From assembly GCF_001896135.2 (NCBI RefSeq), contig NZ_MPOH02000004.1:48874-112873 (forward strand): DNA of 64,000 nucleotides, in the 5' to 3' direction. A program made the position numbers and the translations under genes. The DNA is from Streptomyces phaeoluteigriseus (GTDB taxonomy: Bacteria > Actinomycetota > Actinomycetes > Streptomycetales > Streptomycetaceae). Below, in pieces: positions 7,946 to 20,326 of the stretch (positions are counted from its first letter, which is position 1; each line of letters begins with the position of its first letter). Under the pieces are notes generated by a model that saw only the letters and a list, made by a program, of their open reading frames with translations, did no database searches and had not been told where the DNA came from.

Positions 7946-10222
7946 GTGCCACCCACCCTCTACCGCGACACGGGTTATACCCTTCGGCACCTGATAGAGG
8001 ACATCGAGGGTGGAAGGATCGGACTTCCCGACATTCAGCGGCCGTTCGTCTGGTCCGCGACAAAGACCCGCGATCTCTTCGACTCGATGTACCGCGGCTA
8101 CCCGATCGGCACCCTGATGTTCTGGGAGACCGGAGCCGAGGTGGGGACCCGGCAGATCGGGACGGGAACGGGCGGCCGGGCGCCCCAACGGCTGGTCGTG
8201 GACGGGCAGCAGCGGCTTACCGCATTGTTCGCCGTACTCACCGGGCGCAAGGTCGTCAACAAGTCCTTCGACGAGGTCACACTGCGGATCGCCTTCCACC
8301 CGCAGGACCAGACGTTCGAGGTCACGGACGCGGCAATCGAGCGAGACACCGCCTACATCCCGGACATCACCAAGCTCTGGGCCCCGAGCGGCCACCGTGG
8401 CGCCGTCCGGGAGTTCTTCCACCGGCTCGAACAGGCCGCAGGCGAGCCCCTGCCGACCACGACGAGGGACGAGCTGGAAGAGCGGATTGACCGTGTCCGG
8501 GGCCTGCACGACTTCCGTTTCCAGGTGGTGGAGTTGGACGCCGCAGCCGACGAGGAGCAGGTCGCGGAGATCTTCGTCCGTATCAACTTCCAGGGAGTGA
8601 AGCTCAACCAGTCCGACTTCATCCTCACCTTGATGTCGGTGCACTGGGAGAAGGGCCGACGTCAACTGGAGGACTTCTGCCGGGCCGCGGTGGTCGCGGG
8701 ACTTCCCGGACCGAACCCGCGCAACCCGTTCCTGGACCCCAGCCCGGACCAGCTCCTGCGCGTCGCTGTCGCCGTGGCCTTCCGGCGTGCCCGGCTCCAG
8801 CACGTCTACAACGTGCTGCGAGGCAAGGACTTTGAGACCGGAAAGGTCTCCGCCGAGCGGCGCCAGGAACAGTTCGAACGGCTGGCGCAGGCGCAAACGC
8901 AGGTCCTCGATCTGACCAGCTGGCACGAGTTCTTCCAGTGCATCACCGCGGCCGGCTTCCGTAGCCGCAAGATGATTACCTCTGACACCGCCCTGCTGTA
9001 CAGCTACGCGCTGTGGCTTATCGGACTGCACGACTTCGGGCTGTCGGCGGAAGAACTCCGTCCGGTCATCGCGCGCTGGTTCTTCATGGTGCACACTACC
9101 GGCCGCTACTCCAACTCCCCCGAGTCGCAGATGGAGTTTGATCTGGGTCGGATCGGCGGCCTGCCGCAGGGTGACGGCCAGGCGTTCGCCGCAGAACTCG
9201 CCCGGATCATCTCCGCGCACTTCACCGGTGATTACTGGGACATCTCCCTGCCGAACAGGCTCGACAGCTCATCGTCGTACTCCCCGGTGGTGTTCGCCTA
9301 CCAGGCCGCGTTGAACATCCTGGACGCCGAGTTGCTGTGCGGCGACCAGCACATCCGCGACCTGATGGATCCGACGGCCAGGCCCGCCCGGAAGGTTCCC
9401 CGGGACCGGCTGTTCTACTCCGAAACCCTCGCGGGTCTTGGTATCACCGACAAACGCCAGGTCAACGCCATCGCCAACATGGCATATGTGACGTGGCCGG
9501 CAAGCGAGAAGGGCAACACTGACGCACCTCACGTCTACTGGCCCAGGATCACCGAGGCGATGGACCCGGAGGTGGTCAGGCGGCAGGCCCTGTGGCACGC
9601 GCTGCCGGTCGGCTGGGAGCAGCTCGACTACGCGGCCTTCCTGGAACGACGCCGCCAGCTGATCGCCCAAGTGGTACGGGAGGCGTTCGAGACGCTCAGC
9701 GCGGACCGACCCGCGTACGTGCCCACCGCGGCGGCCGATCTGATCGCCGCCGGTGAGTCCCAAGGCACCGAGTTCAAGGCGAGTGCCCGCTGGAACGTGC
9801 ACACCGGGGAGTACGACAAGTCCCTGCAACACAATCTCGTCAAGACGGTCTGTGGTTTCCTCAACGGGGAGGGCGGCAACCTGTTCGTCGGCATCGGTGA
9901 CGACGGGACTGTACTAGGGATCGAGAACGATCTGTCCACCCTGCCGAAGCAGGCTGACCTCGATGGCTACGAACTGTTCGTACGCCAAGTCCTCGATGAC
10001 AACCTCTCGGCTCCGACCGCGACCACCGTGCGGATCAGTTTTCCCGAGGTGGCCGACCGTGTCGTCTGCCGGGTCAGCGTGGCCGCGGCCGGCAAGGCCG
10101 TGTTCGCCAGGCCCGCCAAAGGCGGCAGCGTGGCCACCGACTTCTGGGTCCGGGTTGGTAACGCCACCAAGCAGCTGCATGGTGAGGGTCTCCTGCGGTA
10201 CCGGGAGGATCACTGGGGGTGA
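7946..10222 (+). CDS. DUF262 (GmrSD/ParB-like NTPase) fused to a Schlafen AlbA_2 domain
   Basis: 758 residues from GTG with GAGGAG eight bases upstream. Residues about 10-270 are a DUF262 domain as in GmrS of the type IV restriction enzyme GmrSD, with LPDIQRPFVW and VVDGQQRLTAL. A long helical middle ends with a block typical of a DUF262 subgroup (YAAFLERRRQLIAQVVREAF). I see no DUF1524/HNH nuclease motif. Residues about 620-750 are an AlbA_2 (Schlafen-type) domain: GESQGTEFKAS, then VCGFLNGEGGNLFVGIGDDG. DUF262 proteins bind NTPs and often act in restriction of modified phage DNA; AlbA_2 binds nucleic acid. The fusion without HNH suggests a regulator-type or indirectly acting defence protein. 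It shares an accessory segment with a nuclease-fold gene. Function is inferred, not shown. Confidence 0.85.
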   Translation: MPPTLYRDTGYTLRHLIEDIEGGRIGLPDIQRPFVWSATKTRDLFDSMYRGYPIGTLMFWETGAEVGTRQIGTGTGGRAPQRLVVDGQQRLTALFAVLTGRKVVNKSFDEVTLRIAFHPQDQTFEVTDAAIERDTAYIPDITKLWAPSGHRGAVREFFHRLEQAAGEPLPTTTRDELEERIDRVRGLHDFRFQVVELDAAADEEQVAEIFVRINFQGVKLNQSDFILTLMSVHWEKGRRQLEDFCRAAVVAGLPGPNPRNPFLDPSPDQLLRVAVAVAFRRARLQHVYNVLRGKDFETGKVSAERRQEQFERLAQAQTQVLDLTSWHEFFQCITAAGFRSRKMITSDTALLYSYALWLIGLHDFGLSAEELRPVIARWFFMVHTTGRYSNSPESQMEFDLGRIGGLPQGDGQAFAAELARIISAHFTGDYWDISLPNRLDSSSSYSPVVFAYQAALNILDAELLCGDQHIRDLMDPTARPARKVPRDRLFYSETLAGLGITDKRQVNAIANMAYVTWPASEKGNTDAPHVYWPRITEAMDPEVVRRQALWHALPVGWEQLDYAAFLERRRQLIAQVVREAFETLSADRPAYVPTAAADLIAAGESQGTEFKASARWNVHTGEYDKSLQHNLVKTVCGFLNGEGGNLFVGIGDDGTVLGIENDLSTLPKQADLDGYELFVRQVLDDNLSAPTATTVRISFPEVADRVVCRVSVAAAGKAVFARPAKGGSVATDFWVRVGNATKQLHGEGLLRYREDHWG

Positions 10223-10439
10223 TCGAAGAGGACCTACTTTGAAACAACCCGCGAGCATGCCGCCGTGTGATCACGTCCGGCGCCCGACGTCGTCCGCACT
10301 TCTTCGTACACTTCGCACCGCCGCGGACGGCGCAAGGTAGCACCTCAGCCGGTCCGTGGCTGGTCCGGAGCGGGCACCGATTCGCGGTGGACGAGTTCGG
10401 CAGGTTGCTGAACGGTCACGGATGGTCGCTTCAGCCTGT

Positions 10440-10474
10440 GGGTGCCTGAAGGGTAAAGCCTACGCCAGGCACCC
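10440..10474 (-). terminator. Hairpin downstream of the aldehyde dehydrogenase
   Basis: GGGTGCCTG and CAGGCACCC, perfect nine-base arms, end 12 bases past the dehydrogenase stop on its transcript side. It lies inside the accessory segment if the 3'-end duplication marks the border. Confidence 0.65.
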
Positions 10475-10485
10475 AACTTGCGGCT

Positions 10486-12008
<1,523 letters not shown>

Positions 12009-12140
12009 GGTGGATAGCCTCCCTGAGCAGCACTGCCCGCCGTTGGGCAGCTCTGCGCGCCAGGCTAGGAAGGCCGACGTTGCATCCACGTTGCGGAGTG
12101 CGGGTGGGTGCGGGGAAGTCACCTGAAGTGAGCCGCGTGA

Positions 12141-12235
12141 CCGTCGCGCCGGGTCGTGTCGGGTCGCGCCGGGTCGCGCCGGGTCGTGTTGGCCGTGTCG
12201 GCCCTGTCGGCCGTGACGGCCCTGTCGGCCGACGC
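12141..12235. repeat. Two adjoining GC-rich tandem arrays
   Basis: Five copies of a 10-base unit (GGGTCGCGCC type) at 12141-12190 are followed directly by five copies of a 9-base unit (GGCCSTGTC type) at 12191-12235. They fill the space between the GAF regulator stop and the dehydrogenase start, where the dehydrogenase promoter should be. Confidence 0.8.
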
Positions 12236-12250
12236 GGTCGGCCGGTGTCG

Positions 12251-13519
12251 TCAGTGGCGCGTCCGCGACGCCGGTGCCGCCAACTCCGCCTCCAGCGCGG
12301 CCAGCCGAGCCCGTACCGCCGCCGTCGGCCGAGCCGATGCCAGCGCCCGCCATATGTCGAGGTCGTCCTCACCCCATGGTGCGTGCGCCCAGTCCGCGAG
12401 CAGGTCGGGGTCCCGGCCGGCGATCAGGGCGGCACGCAGGCCGTCGGCCAGGCGGTTCCGGAGCCGCACCACCGCCGGTGCCTGCGACGCCGGCAGCGGC
12501 GGACCGGTGTACGCCGTGACGGCGGCCGTGACCGCCCCGGCCGCCAGACGCCGCTCCACGACGGCGATGTCCGACTCGACGGGAACACTGAGCCGGTACG
12601 GCCGCGAGGTCACCAGCCCGGGGCCGAGCATCCCGCGCAGCCGGGCGAGTTCGGCTCGCAGGGTCACCGGAGTCACCGACTCGTCCTCGTACACCGCGCA
12701 CAGCAGCTCGTCCCCGGTCAGGCCCTCCGGATGGCGGGTCAGCAGCACCAGGATCTCGCTGTGCCGCCGACTGAGCCTGATCCGTCGCCCGCCGGCCGCG
12801 AGACAGGCCTCGTCGCGACCCAACACGGTCAGCTGGGGCGGATCGGTCTCCCGCCGAGCGGGCGCGAGCAGCGCGAGGTGTGACTCGGCGGCCCGCGCGA
12901 CGGCCTGGACGAAGGCCAGGCTGTGCGGATGCGCCAGCCCGTTGCCGCCGGTGATGTCCACCGCGCCCAGCACCCGCCCGGTCCGCGGATCGTGCACCGG
13001 CGCCGCCGCGCACGTCCAGGGCTGCACCCGTCGGATGAAGTGCTCGGCCGCGAACACCTGCACCGGACGGTCCAGGGCGACCGCCGTTCCCGGTGCGTTC
13101 GTCCCCACCGAGGTCTCCGCCCACCGCGCGCCCGGCACGAAGTTCATCCGCTCGGCCTGGCGCCGGGTCGCAGGGTGGCCCTCGACCCACAGCAGCCGCC
13201 CGTGCGCGTCGCACACCGCCAGGAGATGCTCTCCGTCGGCGGCGAACGTGCCCATCAGCTCCCGGAACAGCGGCATCACCCGTACCAGGGGATGCTCGGC
13301 CCGGTAGGTGCCGAGATCCCCGTCGGTCAACTCCACACTCGCGGTGCCGTCCGGCCCGACACCCGCCCGCGCCGATCGCCGCCACGAGTCGGCCACCACG
13401 GACCGCACCGGCCGCGGCACGGTGCCGGCCTCGGTGAACGCGTCGTGCGCCCGCCGCAGGACACGTACACGCTCGGCAGGGTCGGCCCCCGGTTCCAGGG
13501 CCACCCACGGATCGGTCAA
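12251..13519 (-). CDS. GAF-domain transcriptional regulator
   Basis: 422 residues. N-terminal helices ([15 protein letters not shown]) and a GAF-like sensor (residues about 60-230; [34 protein letters not shown]) resemble AcoR-type regulators of acetoin/aldehyde genes. The C-terminal half has a winged-helix DNA-binding region ([43 protein letters not shown]) instead of the sigma-54 AAA domain of AcoR. I start at TTG 13519, with GGGAGG five bases before it; longer readings upstream have no start with a binding site. It probably controls the adjacent dehydrogenase in response to a small-molecule signal. Confidence 0.8.
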   Translation of the reverse strand: MTDPWVALEPGADPAERVRVLRRAHDAFTEAGTVPRPVRSVVADSWRRSARAGVGPDGTASVELTDGDLGTYRAEHPLVRVMPLFRELMGTFAADGEHLLAVCDAHGRLLWVEGHPATRRQAERMNFVPGARWAETSVGTNAPGTAVALDRPVQVFAAEHFIRRVQPWTCAAAPVHDPRTGRVLGAVDITGGNGLAHPHSLAFVQAVARAAESHLALLAPARRETDPPQLTVLGRDEACLAAGGRRIRLSRRHSEILVLLTRHPEGLTGDELLCAVYEDESVTPVTLRAELARLRGMLGPGLVTSRPYRLSVPVESDIAVVERRLAAGAVTAAVTAYTGPPLPASQAPAVVRLRNRLADGLRAALIAGRDPDLLADWAHAPWGEDDLDIWRALASARPTAAVRARLAALEAELAAPASRTRH

Positions 13520-13635
13520 GTCGGCCTCCCGGCAGGCGATGCGGCTGGGGACATCGTCACTCCGGGTGTGCGCCCCGACAACCGTTTGGACCGGGGTCAC
13601 CCGAAAGAGGGGACGGGGAGATCCGGCCGCCCCCG

Positions 13636-14241
13636 TCAGGCGGAGTTGACGAGTCTGAGGTAGCGGACCCAGTCCCAGTTGGGGCCGGGATCGGTGTGGT
13701 CGGTGCCGGGCACCTCGTGGTGGCCGATGATGTGGGCCCGGTCCTTGGGGATGCCGTACCGGTCGCAGACGGACGCCGTGAGCCGGGCGGACCGCTCGTA
13801 GAGGGTGTGGGTGAAGTAGGCAGGCCGGTCCACCCACCCTTCGTGCTCGATGCCGATGCTGCGTGTGTTGTGGTCCCAGTCGCCCGCGTGCCAGGCGACG
13901 TCCGACTCCCGTACGCACTGCGCCACATGACCGTCGGCGGAACGCACCACGTAGTGCGCGGACACCTTCTTCTGCGGATTCTGGAAAATGGACAGGGCCT
14001 GGGCGTACGTGGTCTGTGTGACATGGATGACGACCCGGTCGACGGTGTACGTCGTAGGGCGGCTGGACGCCGTGTAGTTGAGGGATGTCGCGGGCTGCCA
14101 CTCGGCCGACGGGTGGTCGACGGCCGGCGTCCGCGCACCGGCCCGCGTCTCGGGGAGCAGCACGTACGGTACGGCGGCGAGGGCGGCGCCCTTCAGGATC
14201 CGGCGCCTGTCGAGGAGGGGGAGTGGCCTGGTTCGTTCCAC
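13636..14241 (-). CDS. Secreted N-acetylmuramoyl-L-alanine amidase (amidase_2/PGRP type)
   Basis: Cleaves the link between MurNAc and the stem peptide of peptidoglycan. 201 residues from GTG at 14241. The N-terminus DRRRILKGAALAAVPYVLL looks like a Tat signal. The zinc-amidase core follows: VVIHVTQT (first His), SAHYVVRSADGHVAQCVRE, DVAWHAGDWDHNTRSIGIE, HIIGHHEVPGTDHTDPG with the later His and Asp. Longer upstream readings add only low-complexity sequence. It stands alone between the regulator and a divergent MerR gene, so a role in wall turnover is inferred from the domain only. Confidence 0.88.
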   Translation of the reverse strand: MERTRPLPLLDRRRILKGAALAAVPYVLLPETRAGARTPAVDHPSAEWQPATSLNYTASSRPTTYTVDRVVIHVTQTTYAQALSIFQNPQKKVSAHYVVRSADGHVAQCVRESDVAWHAGDWDHNTRSIGIEHEGWVDRPAYFTHTLYERSARLTASVCDRYGIPKDRAHIIGHHEVPGTDHTDPGPNWDWVRYLRLVNSA

Positions 14242-14541
14242 GGATGCTGCCTTTCGAAGGACGGGGCGTGCAGGACTCGACGCCGGTTCGGTACGGGCAC
14301 GCGCGTCGGCTCCGGAGCGGTGCCGCGGCCGTCTCGCGAGGCGCGCGTGCGATCCGCGGTGCGTCCCTGGCGGGCCGACGGCGGTTCCTCGCGGATCCCG
14401 GCCGCGCACCTGCGGTCATTACGGAGGAACAGCGCGTTTCCTGGCATTGGTGCGGGGCGGTGTGTATGGGGTTGCACCTTCCGTAGCGGCATGTGGTCCG
14501 GTGGACCTACGTCCCGGTCCCTTGAGGAAAGGTCCTTGCTC

Positions 14542-15453
14542 ATGCATTCGCCGTTCATGCCACCTCGCCAGGTCAAGATCGGTGACGCGGCGGCCTTCGC
14601 CGGCACCACGCCGCGGGCGATTCGCCATTACCACGAGATCGGCCTGCTCCCCGAGCCTGAGCGGGGCGGCGATGACCGCCGCCGCTACGGGTACGAGGAC
14701 ATGATCCGCCTGCTGTGGATTCGCAAGATGGCCGACGCCGGGATCGCCCTGGACGACATCCGTGACGCCTTTACCACCGGCACGGCTTCCGCCGGTGCGG
14801 ACAGCGGAGACGGTATCGCGGGCATCCTGGAGCGGCTGGAGGAAACCCTCGCCGAGCAGGAGGCGGAATTGCGGCGGCAGCGGACCGCCGTGCAGCGGAT
14901 GCGCACCGAAGGCAACCGGATGGGCCTGCTCTCCGACTTCGTCACCGAACGCCTCAAGAGCCTGCCTGAGGGCTCCCTGCGTCAGGCGGACCTGGACAGT
15001 CTGCTGGTCACTGAGCGGATCTTCGGCCCGCTCGGCGCGGCCATCCAGGCCACCCGCTTCGTCGTCCTGGCCACGCATCCCACTCTGCGGGAGGATTCCG
15101 ACCGCATCGATGACGCCGAGGAGGCACTCGATGACAGCGTCGCCGTCGATGATCCACGGGTGGCTCAAGTGGCCGTCGAGCGGCACGCCTTCGAAAGCGC
15201 CCTGCAGGCCGTCATCGAGGAGTCCGGCCTAGGGAAAGACGACGATGCCCTCTTCGACGCCTGGGACACTTTGCACCCCGCTACCGCCGATGACGGCGAG
15301 GACGAGGCCGACCTCAGCTCTGGCAGGCGGGAGGCTGACTCCATGAGCGTGCTCGAAGCCACCGGCAAGATGCCCTACGACTTCTCCCCAGCCCGCCTGC
15401 GCTGTATGGAACTTGCCGAAGAACTATCCGCCCAAGAACCACCCGCTACCTAA
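14542..15453 (+). CDS. MerR-family transcriptional regulator
   Basis: 303 residues. The N-terminal winged helix is clear: VKIGDAAAFAGTTPRAIRHY, then HEIGLLPEPERGGDDRRRYG, followed by a dimerising coiled coil (ILERLEETLAEQEAELRRQR). The C-terminal 170 residues are long for MerR proteins, rich in Asp/Glu, with no Cys cluster, so metal sensing is unlikely. GAGGAAAGG about ten bases before the ATG at 14542 sets the start. No obvious target gene sits beside it; downstream is only repeat sequence and the convergent xylR. Confidence 0.88.
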   Translation: MHSPFMPPRQVKIGDAAAFAGTTPRAIRHYHEIGLLPEPERGGDDRRRYGYEDMIRLLWIRKMADAGIALDDIRDAFTTGTASAGADSGDGIAGILERLEETLAEQEAELRRQRTAVQRMRTEGNRMGLLSDFVTERLKSLPEGSLRQADLDSLLVTERIFGPLGAAIQATRFVVLATHPTLREDSDRIDDAEEALDDSVAVDDPRVAQVAVERHAFESALQAVIEESGLGKDDDALFDAWDTLHPATADDGEDEADLSSGRREADSMSVLEATGKMPYDFSPARLRCMELAEELSAQEPPAT

Positions 15454-15512
15454 AACACGGCCTAGGCGTCTCTGCTGGAGGCTTGGACCTCCCTCACCCG
15501 AGCAGCCTCAGT

Positions 15513-15546
<34 letters not shown>

Positions 15547-15677
15547 GCGCCACACCATGGTCCCGGCGCCACCCCAGAGCCCCGGCGGCACATCACGGCC
15601 ACGGCGCCACACCACGGCCCCATCCACACGATCATCGACAGAGAGAGCCGCAGCCCACACCCCCACCCCATCGGCCC

Positions 15678-16886
15678 TCAAAGCCGTCCCGCCACCCCCG
15701 CCGGGTCGTCAAGCACCGCCCGTACCACCGAGTGCGCCGCGCCGAGCAGTGGGCCCTCGGGGCCCAGCCGGGAGACGGACACCGGGCAGGGCGGGCCGGC
15801 CGTGCGGCGGGCGAGTTCGGACTCCAGTGACGGCAGCAGCCACGGGGCGAGTCCGGCGAGCGCACCGCCCAGCACGACAGCCTCGGGGTCCAGCAGATTG
15901 AGCGCTCCGGTCAGGGCGACACCCAGCGCCGTCCCCGCCTCGCGCAGGGCCCGACGTACTCTCTCGTCGCCGTCCGCCGCGCGTCGGGCCAGCAGTCCGA
16001 CGCGGTCCTCGCCCAGTTCGAGGCCGGCCGCGCGCAGCACCGCCTCCTCACCGGCGTACTGCTCAAGACAGCCCCGGCTGCCGCACACGCAATCCGGCCC
16101 GTCGGGATGGACCGGCACATGCCCGAGTTCGCCGGCGAAGCCGCGGGTGCCGCGCAGCAGGCTGCCGTCGACGACGAGCGCGGCACCGATGCCGATCTCC
16201 GCCGAGACGTGGAGAAAGTCGCGCGGGGTCTCCACGCCGAGCCAGAGTTCCGCGAGGCCGCCGAAGTTGGCCTCGTTGTCCACGGTCAGCGGGAACTCGC
16301 CGGGTAGTAGGGTGCCGAGGTCGACGTCGTGCCAGTCGAGGTTCGGGGCGCGGACGACGGTGCGGGCGTCGCGGCCCACCAGGCCGGGGACAGCCACCGC
16401 GAGCCCGGCCGGCCAAAGCCCTTCGCGCTCCCCGTCGGCTACGACCCGGCGCACCAGGCCGGTGAGTTCCCGTAGTACCGGTTCGGGCGCACGGCCCCGG
16501 TTCGTGCCGTGCCGTACGGCGCGTGCCCGCACCTCGCCGCGCAGGTCGACGGCGCAGACGGCGAGGTGGTCGACGCCGATCTCCGCGCCGATCCCCGCCG
16601 GGCCGCGCCCGCTGACCGCGAGAGCCGACCCTGGCCGGCCCACCCTGCCGGGCCGCTCAGGACCCAGCTCCTCGAGCAGGCCGGTGCGTATCAGCTCGTC
16701 GACGAGCGTCGAGACCGCCGCGCGTGTCAGACCGATGTGCGAGGCGACCGCTGCCCGTGACAGCGGTCCCTCGGCGCTGACGGCGTGCATCACCCGGGCG
16801 AGGTTGCGGCGGCGCATGCCCTGCTGGGTGTCGGGCAGCGCTCGCCCGGGGCCGGTCGGGCGGGCCTCGTGCGGCGGTGCGCTCAT
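15678..16886 (-). CDS. xylR: ROK-family xylose repressor
   Basis: 402 residues. N-terminal winged helix (residues about 30-75, LSRAAVASHIGLTRAAVSTL) then the ROK sugar-kinase fold: IGAEIGVDHLAVCAVDL, NEANFGGLAELWLG, GIGAALVVDGSLLRGTRGFA, and the zinc site CVCGSRGCLEQY. ROK repressors sit on xylose operons in many Gram-positives and release DNA when bound to xylose. The start at 16886 lies 14 bases after the xylB stop, so both are one transcript; GGAGG is only one base from the ATG, so initiation may be coupled to xylB translation. Divergent xylA is the expected second target. Confidence 0.9.
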   Translation of the reverse strand: MSAPPHEARPTGPGRALPDTQQGMRRRNLARVMHAVSAEGPLSRAAVASHIGLTRAAVSTLVDELIRTGLLEELGPERPGRVGRPGSALAVSGRGPAGIGAEIGVDHLAVCAVDLRGEVRARAVRHGTNRGRAPEPVLRELTGLVRRVVADGEREGLWPAGLAVAVPGLVGRDARTVVRAPNLDWHDVDLGTLLPGEFPLTVDNEANFGGLAELWLGVETPRDFLHVSAEIGIGAALVVDGSLLRGTRGFAGELGHVPVHPDGPDCVCGSRGCLEQYAGEEAVLRAAGLELGEDRVGLLARRAADGDERVRRALREAGTALGVALTGALNLLDPEAVVLGGALAGLAPWLLPSLESELARRTAGPPCPVSVSRLGPEGPLLGAAHSVVRAVLDDPAGVAGRL

Positions 16887-16900
16887 GCCTCCGTCGATCC

Positions 16901-18346
16901 TCAGTGGGTGTCCGTGCCCCGCTCCAGCAGCGGGGCCGCGTCGGAGAGTACCCCGGCGATCCTGGTCAGGGCCGCCTCGTCCCGCTCGACGGCCTCGAGC
17001 ACCGGGCCCCGCGCGGTGTTCCAGCGCCGGGCGACGGAGGCCGGGTCCTCCCCGGTCAGCAGGCCGGCGGCCTGAGCCGCGGCGCCCAACGCGACGAGTT
17101 CCTTGGCGTCCGGGATCTGCACGGGGCGCCCGGACAGCCGGCGCACGGTCTGCTGCCAGGCCGCGCCGCGGGCTCCGCCGCCGATCAGCAGCAGCGGAGC
17201 CGAGCGGTCCGCGTCCTCGTCGAGGACCAGGTCCAGCGCTCCGAGCAGGGAGTGCACGGCACCGTCGTAGGCTGCCTGGAGCAACTGGCCGGCGGTGGTG
17301 TCGTGGCGCAGGCCGTGCAGGAGACCGGAGGCGTTCGGCAGGTTCGGCGTGCGCTCGCCGTCCAGGTAGGGCAGGAGCGTGAGGCCGGTGGTGGGCTCGA
17401 CCGCCTCGCGGTCCAGTCCGAGCAGGGTGGCGATCCGGTCGACGGCGAGCGTGCAGTTCAGCGTGCAGGCCAAGGGCAGCCAGTGGCCATGTGCGTCGGC
17501 GAATCCGGCCACCGTGCCCGTCGGGTCGGTCGGGCGGCGCTTCGACACGGCGTACACCGTGCCCGAGGTGCCGAGGCTCAGTACCGCAGTGCCGGGGCGC
17601 AGTCCGAGGCCGAGCGCCGCCGCAGCGTTGTCGCCGGTGCCCGCGGCGACCAGGGTGCCCTTGGAGAACGGCAGGTCGTGGCTGTCCCGCACGGTGCCCG
17701 CGACCTCGCCGGGGCGCACCACCCGCGGCAGCAGCGCCGGGTCGAGGCCCACATGGGCCAGGATCTCCTCGTCGTACGCCTCGCTCCCGGACGCCCACCA
17801 GCCGGTGCCGGAGGCGTCGCCGCGGTCGGTCGTGCCCTCGCCCGTGAGGCGTTCGGTGAGGTAGTCGTGAGGGAGACGTACGGCCTTCGTCGCGCGCAGG
17901 GCCTCCGGCTCGTGCTCGGCGAGCCAGGCCCATTTCGTCACGGTGAAGGAGGCGGCCGGCACCAGTCCGGTGCGCTCCGCCCAGAACTTCGCGCCGCCCA
18001 GTTCCTCGGTCAGCCGGCGGGCCTGAGGGGCCGAGCGCACGTCGTTCCACAGCAGTGCGGGGCGCACCGGCTCACCGCGCTCGTCCAGCGTCACGAGCCC
18101 GTGCTGCTGCCCGCCGATCGACACGGCCGCCGCTTCGTGTGCCGCGTCACCGCACTGGCGCAGGGCCTCGTGCAGGGCATCCCACCACTGGCGCGGGTCG
18201 CTCTCCCGGCCGGCGCCGGAGGACACCGTGTGCGGTGCCTGACCGCTCGCGACGACGCGACCGGTGGCCGCGTCGACCACCAGCACCTTGGTGGACTGGG
18301 TGGACGTGTCCACGCCGACGACGAGCGGACCCTCGGCTGCTGACAT
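16901..18346 (-). CDS. xylB: Xylulokinase
   Basis: FGGY-family kinase that phosphorylates D-xylulose to D-xylulose 5-phosphate for the pentose phosphate pathway. 481 residues, normal length. Motifs: GVDTSTQSTKVLVVD (phosphate loop), SIGGQQHGLV (substrate contact), GTGDNAAAALGLGL with the catalytic Asp, LLIGGGARGAAWQQ (ATP site). The ATG at 18346 has AGGGA upstream. It is divergent from xylA across 116 bases and followed by xylR. Confidence 0.95.
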   Translation of the reverse strand: MSAAEGPLVVGVDTSTQSTKVLVVDAATGRVVASGQAPHTVSSGAGRESDPRQWWDALHEALRQCGDAAHEAAAVSIGGQQHGLVTLDERGEPVRPALLWNDVRSAPQARRLTEELGGAKFWAERTGLVPAASFTVTKWAWLAEHEPEALRATKAVRLPHDYLTERLTGEGTTDRGDASGTGWWASGSEAYDEEILAHVGLDPALLPRVVRPGEVAGTVRDSHDLPFSKGTLVAAGTGDNAAAALGLGLRPGTAVLSLGTSGTVYAVSKRRPTDPTGTVAGFADAHGHWLPLACTLNCTLAVDRIATLLGLDREAVEPTTGLTLLPYLDGERTPNLPNASGLLHGLRHDTTAGQLLQAAYDGAVHSLLGALDLVLDEDADRSAPLLLIGGGARGAAWQQTVRRLSGRPVQIPDAKELVALGAAAQAAGLLTGEDPASVARRWNTARGPVLEAVERDEAALTRIAGVLSDAAPLLERGTDTH

Positions 18347-19629
<1,283 letters not shown>

Positions 19630-19671
19630 CGGCACGCGCGCGTGGGTGCCCACGGCACTCGCGCGCGCCGT

Positions 19672-19699
19672 TCGTCACGCACACGCGTGTGCGTGACGA
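19672..19699. terminator. Perfect 28-base palindrome after xylA
   Basis: Left half TCGTCACGCACACG, right half its exact complement. As RNA it would form a very stable hairpin, with no U tract, typical of Streptomyces terminators. Most of it is alternating pyrimidine-purine, like the clustered CACGCGCGCGTG elements that begin nearby at 19633. Confidence 0.7.
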
Positions 19700-19822
19700 G
19701 CACATCCCGCGTCAGCGGCCTCCGTGCGGAGTACGTCGGAATGATGCTCTCCAGGGCATGCGCCGGTATCAACTTCCGTCCGGGGGTCGCGCTTCGGCCG
19801 GTCCGGCGCGACGCTGGATGCC

Positions 19823-20320
19823 ATGGCCATGCCGCCCGTACCGCCCAAGCCGCCCGGACCGCCGGGTGACACGCCGCCTCCGGGCGGCTTCGGACCGCCT
19901 CCCCCGGGCTTCGGCCACGGTCACGACCCGGGAGGCGGCGACCGCCCCCCGTCCGAGCCGCCTCCTGCGCCGCCCGGACCTCCCGACGGTCCCAGGAGGC
20001 GCAGGAACTCTCTCTTCGCCGTACTGGCGCTGCTGGTCGCCGCCGCAGTCGTCCTCGCTGTCGTGCTGATCGCCTCCGGGAACGACGACTCACCGGACGG
20101 CGACCCTCCGCCCGGGACGGGCTCCTCGCCCGCCCCCTCCCTCAGCCTCCCGAGCGAGCTTCCCAGCGGATTCCCGACCGAGCTGCCCACTCAGTTGCCC
20201 AGCCGACTGCCCTCGCAGGTGCCCAGCCAATTGCCCTCCCAGCTGCCCAGCGACCTGCCGACCGTGCTGCCGAGCGGTCTCGAGTCGCTCCTGCCGTCCC
20301 TGGAGGAACTGCTGCCGTGA
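19823..20320 (+). CDS. Single-pass membrane protein with Pro-rich N-terminus and LPS-repeat C-terminus
   Basis: 165 residues, no family known to me. Residues 1-58 are Pro/Gly-rich (PPKPPGPPGDTPPPGGF). After RRRRN, which suggests a cytoplasmic N-terminus, one membrane helix follows (about 63-84, LFAVLALLVAAAVVLAVVLI). The outside tail, from about residue 105, is made of near-tripeptide repeats LPS/LPT (LPSQLPSQLPSDLPTVLPSG). The ATG at 19823 has only a weak upstream purine run; another ATG is two codons later. Such tails span the cell wall or form extended rods. Nothing nearby gives a function. Confidence 0.7.
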   Translation: MAMPPVPPKPPGPPGDTPPPGGFGPPPPGFGHGHDPGGGDRPPSEPPPAPPGPPDGPRRRRNSLFAVLALLVAAAVVLAVVLIASGNDDSPDGDPPPGTGSSPAPSLSLPSELPSGFPTELPTQLPSRLPSQVPSQLPSQLPSDLPTVLPSGLESLLPSLEELLP

Positions 20321-20326
20321 CCGCGC

